This document shows, piece by piece, positions 61,320 to 64,000 of a stretch of 64,000 bases of DNA (positions are counted from its first letter, which is position 1; each line of letters opens with the position of its first letter). This DNA comes from Planctomycetaceae bacterium (GTDB taxonomy: Bacteria > Planctomycetota > Planctomycetia > Pirellulales > Pirellulaceae): assembly GCA_012729315.1 (NCBI GenBank), contig JAAYDI010000065.1, forward strand, positions 108,380 to 172,379, written 5' to 3'. Position numbers and translations under genes: made by a program. The notes below the pieces were generated by a model. It saw only the letters and a list, made by a program, of their open reading frames with translations. It did not search any database and was not told the DNA's origin.

Positions 61320-61480
61320 GCAGACGAGCGAAACGAGGGGCCAAAGCCAGATGCTTCCCGCCGGCTCTCCGGCGGCCGTCCGACGCTCTCCGGTCACGCC
61401 GTAGAAGCCCTGAAAATGGGGGGCGTGGCCTGGGCGGCCCGATCCCGTCGTGGCACCCACCACCAGTGAGTGAATACGTA

Positions 61481-63343
61481 ATGACACGCAACCGTCGGCC
61501 GATTCTGACGTTCTGGGCATGCGCAGTGCTGCTGGGGACCCCGGTATTCGGCCAGGAACAGACGCCAGAACCGAAGCAGGCGGAGGCGCGGACGCAGGAG
61601 CGGGACCAGCACGGCGCCGGTGTTGCCCGTGGCCAGGCCGCAGACGGGCAGGAAGCGACCCGATTCCTGCGTGTCCGCCGCGACGATGCGAAACAGCCGG
61701 TGGCGCTGGAAACGGCCGTAACGCGGTACGTTTCGAAACCGGGTCAGGAACCGTCCGTGCAGGTCGACCTGATCGGAGCAGTGCACGTGGGGGACGGGCC
61801 GTACTACGACCGGCTCAACGAGCTGTTCCGGTCGTACGACGTTGTGCTCTACGAACTGGTAGCTCCGGAGGGGACACGCGTGGCGGCTGGCCAGCAGCGG
61901 GCGGGCCGCAATCCGGTCAGTTTCCTGCAGAATATCATGAAGGATGTCTTGAAGCTGGAGTTCCAGCTGGACCGGATCGATTATTCGCGTCCGAATCTGG
62001 TGCATGCCGACATGTCGCCGGCGGAGTTTTCGCAGAGCATGAAGGACCGGGGAGAGAGTTTCGCGACGCTCTTCTTTCAGCTGCTGGCCGACTCGATGGC
62101 GGTGCAGGCCAGGCAGGGGAACGAGCAGGCTGGAAGCGACCTGGAGTTGTTGATAGCGCTGCTGGCCAAAGACCGGACCTACCGCCTGAAACGCATCATG
62201 GCGGAGCAATTCGAGACCATGGAGGAGCAGATGTCCTCGCTGCGTGGCCCGCAGGGTTCCACGCTCATCACCGAACGCAACAAGAAAGCGCTGGACGTGC
62301 TGCGCCGCCAGTTGCAGCAGGGCAAGCGGCGGATCGCCATCTTCTTCGGGGCCGGTCACCTGTCAGACATGGAACGGCGTCTGCTGGCCGACTTCGGGCT
62401 GAGCAAGGACAGCCAGCGCTGGCTGGTGGCCTGGTCGATCACGCGGGAAGGGGGGGCCGGCGGAGCGGCCGCTGGAACCGGCAGCGGCGGCAGCGGAGCC
62501 GGCGATGGAATAAAGGAGCCGACACGGATGGCAGTGCGCATTTCCATGAACGAGTTGACGACCTATCGATGGTCATTTGAAGAGGACGTGCAACACTACG
62601 CTGATGCGGGTCTGGACGCCATCGCGGTATGGCGCCAGAAGCTGTCGGACTTCGGCGAGGAGAAGGGGGTCGAGCTGATTGCCGAATGTGGCCTGGCGGT
62701 GTCCAGCCTGTTGTGGGCCGGCGGGTTCACGGGCAGCGATGGCCGGTCGTACAGCGAGAGTGTGGAGGATGGGCACGAGGCGATCCGCCTGGCCGCTCTG
62801 CTCCACGCCCCATGCCTGGTGCTCTACAGCGGCCCGCGGGCCGGGCACACGCACAATCATGCCCGGCGGCTGCTGACCAACGCGCTCAAGGAACTCCTGC
62901 CGCACGCCGCGGAAGCCGGCGTCTGCCTGGCGCTGGAACCGGTGCACAAGGAGTGTGCGGCGCAGTGGACGTTCCTGACCGATATGGGCGAGACCGTGTC
63001 GCTGTTGGAGAACTTCGAGCACGCGCACCTGAAGCTGGCCTTGGACACGTATTACTTCGGCACCGATGACGCGACCATGAAGAGTTTGCAGCAGTGGGCG
63101 CCGCACCTGGGCATCGTGCATCTGGCCGACACGCGGCACATGCCGGACGGGGAACAGGACCGCTGTCCGCTCGGCGCCGGAATCGTGCCGCTCCAACGCA
63201 TTGTCGCCACGCTCGTCGCGGCCGGATACGACGGATTTTTGGACGTCAAGTTGATGGGGCAGGAGATTGAAACGGTGGATTATCGGGACCTGGTGCAGCA
63301 GAGTCGCGCCACCGTGACACAGTTGTGCCAGCTGGCGCAGTGA
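61481..63343 (+). CDS. TraB/GumN-like exported protein fused to a sugar phosphate isomerase/epimerase-like domain
   Basis: A 620-residue frame with two unrelated parts. After a signal peptide (RRPILTFWACAVLLGTPVFG), residues 80-330 match the TraB/GumN family: VDLIGAVHVGDGPYYDRLNE, YDVVLYELVAPEGTRVAAGQ and RRIAIFFGAGHLSDMERRLL. A Gly-rich linker follows, and from about residue 350 a xylose isomerase-like TIM barrel begins (MAVRISMNELTTYRWSFEED, later CLALEPVHKECAAQWTFLTD and KLALDTYYFGTDDATMKSLQ). The second part has its own AAAGGAG at 62512-62518 and ATG at 62528, and a one-base shift at the seven-G run 62450-62456 would end the first part at TAA 62511. Two genes joined by a frameshift, or by a base-calling error, are therefore likely. 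Confidence 0.8.
   Translation: MTRNRRPILTFWACAVLLGTPVFGQEQTPEPKQAEARTQERDQHGAGVARGQAADGQEATRFLRVRRDDAKQPVALETAVTRYVSKPGQEPSVQVDLIGAVHVGDGPYYDRLNELFRSYDVVLYELVAPEGTRVAAGQQRAGRNPVSFLQNIMKDVLKLEFQLDRIDYSRPNLVHADMSPAEFSQSMKDRGESFATLFFQLLADSMAVQARQGNEQAGSDLELLIALLAKDRTYRLKRIMAEQFETMEEQMSSLRGPQGSTLITERNKKALDVLRRQLQQGKRRIAIFFGAGHLSDMERRLLADFGLSKDSQRWLVAWSITREGGAGGAAAGTGSGGSGAGDGIKEPTRMAVRISMNELTTYRWSFEEDVQHYADAGLDAIAVWRQKLSDFGEEKGVELIAECGLAVSSLLWAGGFTGSDGRSYSESVEDGHEAIRLAALLHAPCLVLYSGPRAGHTHNHARRLLTNALKELLPHAAEAGVCLALEPVHKECAAQWTFLTDMGETVSLLENFEHAHLKLALDTYYFGTDDATMKSLQQWAPHLGIVHLADTRHMPDGEQDRCPLGAGIVPLQRIVATLVAAGYDGFLDVKLMGQEIETVDYRDLVQQSRATVTQLCQLAQ
62512..62530 (+). promoter_or_regulatory. Internal ribosome-binding site and start of the TIM-barrel part
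   Basis: AAAGGAG nine bases before ATG 62528 is a strong translation start in the middle of the fused frame, directly after an out-of-frame TAA. From here a complete 271-residue sugar phosphate isomerase/epimerase-like protein would be made. Confidence 0.7.
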
Positions 63344-63350
63344 GGCCGAA

Positions 63351-63773
63351 TTGCTCGTCGTCGACCCCCAGATTCAGATCCCGATGAGCGAACTGCGGCT
63401 GTCGTTTTCCCGCAGCAGCGGACCCGGCGGCCAGAACGTCAACAAGGTGAACTCCAAGGTGACGCTCCATTGGGACGTGATGCACTCGCCCAGTCTGCCG
63501 GCGGCCGTGCGCGACCGCTTCCTGGCCCGCTATCGCCCGCGTCTGACCGTCCACGGGGAGGTGGTCCTGCACAGCCAGCGCTTCCGCGATCAGAACCGCA
63601 ACCGGGAGGACTGCCTGGAGAAACTGCGGCAACTCATCCTGGCCGTCCGGCAGCCACCCGTGCGGCGGCGGCCGACAAGGCCCAGTCGCGCGTCGCATGA
63701 ACGGCGCCTGCGCGCCAAACGGCACACGGCCCAGAAGAAACAGCTCCGCCATCGTCCGGCCAGTTACGACTGA
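63351..63773 (+). CDS. arfB: Peptidyl-tRNA hydrolase ArfB (alternative ribosome rescue)
   Basis: A 140-residue rescue factor that releases peptides from ribosomes stalled without a stop codon. The catalytic GGQ lies in SRSSGPGGQNVNKVNSKVTL near residue 26. LHSQRFRDQNRNREDCLEKL follows, and the basic C-terminal tail that enters the mRNA channel is clear (RRLRAKRHTAQKKQLRHR). It lacks the additional domains of RF1/RF2. The TTG start at 63351 is preceded by GAGG at five bases and lies seven bases after the TIM-barrel stop, so the two genes are co-transcribed. Confidence 0.93.
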   Translation: MLVVDPQIQIPMSELRLSFSRSSGPGGQNVNKVNSKVTLHWDVMHSPSLPAAVRDRFLARYRPRLTVHGEVVLHSQRFRDQNRNREDCLEKLRQLILAVRQPPVRRRPTRPSRASHERRLRAKRHTAQKKQLRHRPASYD

Positions 63774-64000
63774 CCTGGCGGGTGAAAGGCCCAAAGAAAC
63801 GGCCCTGGTGCCGGTTTTGACATTTGTTCCACCGGTGAGCCACTTCACATTGACGGTTTACTTCTCACTGCGAACCCTGTGTCAGGTTGGCGACCCTGCA
63901 CCAGGGGTGCGGTACCGGGATAGCTGTCGTCTGGCCGAAGGTCAGTTCTCACCGTAGCCTGGGGCAACGCCGCAGGAATGGGAGCACAACGAGGTGTTTG
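63774..64000. other. Intergenic sequence at the right edge
   Basis: No gene, repeat or RNA structure can be recognised in the last 227 bases. Sequence up to the edge is GC-rich with no open frame of interest. Confidence 0.5.

Larger units (their letters stand above)
60731..61480. other. Long divergent intergenic region between barrel and TraB genes
   Basis: No gene can be supported in these 750 bases; several frames exist but lack start sites and family resemblance. The region holds a leftward intrinsic terminator at 61120-61162 with no gene feeding it and a good rightward promoter at 61290-61319. A non-coding leftward transcript ending at the terminator is possible. Confidence 0.55.

Overview
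The window is about 64 kb of high-GC bacterial chromosome. It is most likely from a member of the Planctomycetota, probably near the Pirellulales. The evidence is a set of families typical of that phylum: a DUF1570 peptidase-like protein, a DUF1080 protein, Tat-exported Gfo/Idh/MocA and xylose-isomerase-like proteins, a DUF6690-type protein, a BBP7-like beta-barrel and several small proteins I associate only with planctomycetes. These sit among ordinary housekeeping genes with loose operon structure and frequent strand switches. No rRNA, CRISPR array, prophage or transposase was found. The only tRNA-like sequence is a poor-quality selenocysteine tRNA.

Layout. 1-4.9 kb: xseA(partial)-xseB-ispA-dxs-nadK, a tight isoprenoid/exonuclease VII operon with two ATGA overlaps. 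5-11 kb: exported proteins, an orphan two-domain ABC permease and a Tat oxidoreductase. 11-16 kb: dnaA and a GNAT enzyme leftward, a PDZ protein rightward, a Tat TIM-barrel protein leftward. 16-25 kb: an NCS1 permease with a strong terminator, a phosphoglucomutase remnant, a THUMP-like methyltransferase, two planctomycete proteins, then a leftward run ending in a double-GNAT protein, KDPG aldolase and a DacZ-type diadenylate cyclase. 26.5-32 kb: an accessory island holding a SNF2 helicase coupled to a zinc-finger protein, a broken gene resembling a BREX-locus protein, and a coupled Schlafen/AlbA_2 plus ParA pair of visibly lower GC. 32-48 kb: a repeat-rich spacer, a DUF1080 protein, nnrE, an FmdB-like protein, guaB, selA with a selB stub, proC, an EF-P paralogue (YeiP/EfpL type), ettA and guaA. 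48-55 kb: surE, lipoproteins, eno, ribE, rsmA. 55-64 kb: a giant fatty-acyl-AMP ligase/ACP/alpha-oxoamine synthase fusion, a beta-barrel protein with a 16-Asp loop, a TraB/TIM-barrel fusion and arfB.

Three results stand out. First, the selenocysteine pathway looks to be decaying. selA is intact, but only a frameshifted C-terminal stub of selB lies upstream of it, and a tRNA-Sec-like sequence 15 kb away carries mismatches in most stems. A 58-bp repeat sits about 10 bp from the selB break, and its second copy lies just after the last gene of the accessory island. Second, the island combines two tightly coupled gene pairs that I cannot assign to a described system, around a dead gene that may come from a BREX-like locus. 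Third, the 1,202-residue fusion is a self-contained assembly for loading a fatty acid and condensing it with an amino acid.

Starts were chosen from ribosome-binding sites, signal peptides and overlaps. Family names come from motif recognition without database searches.
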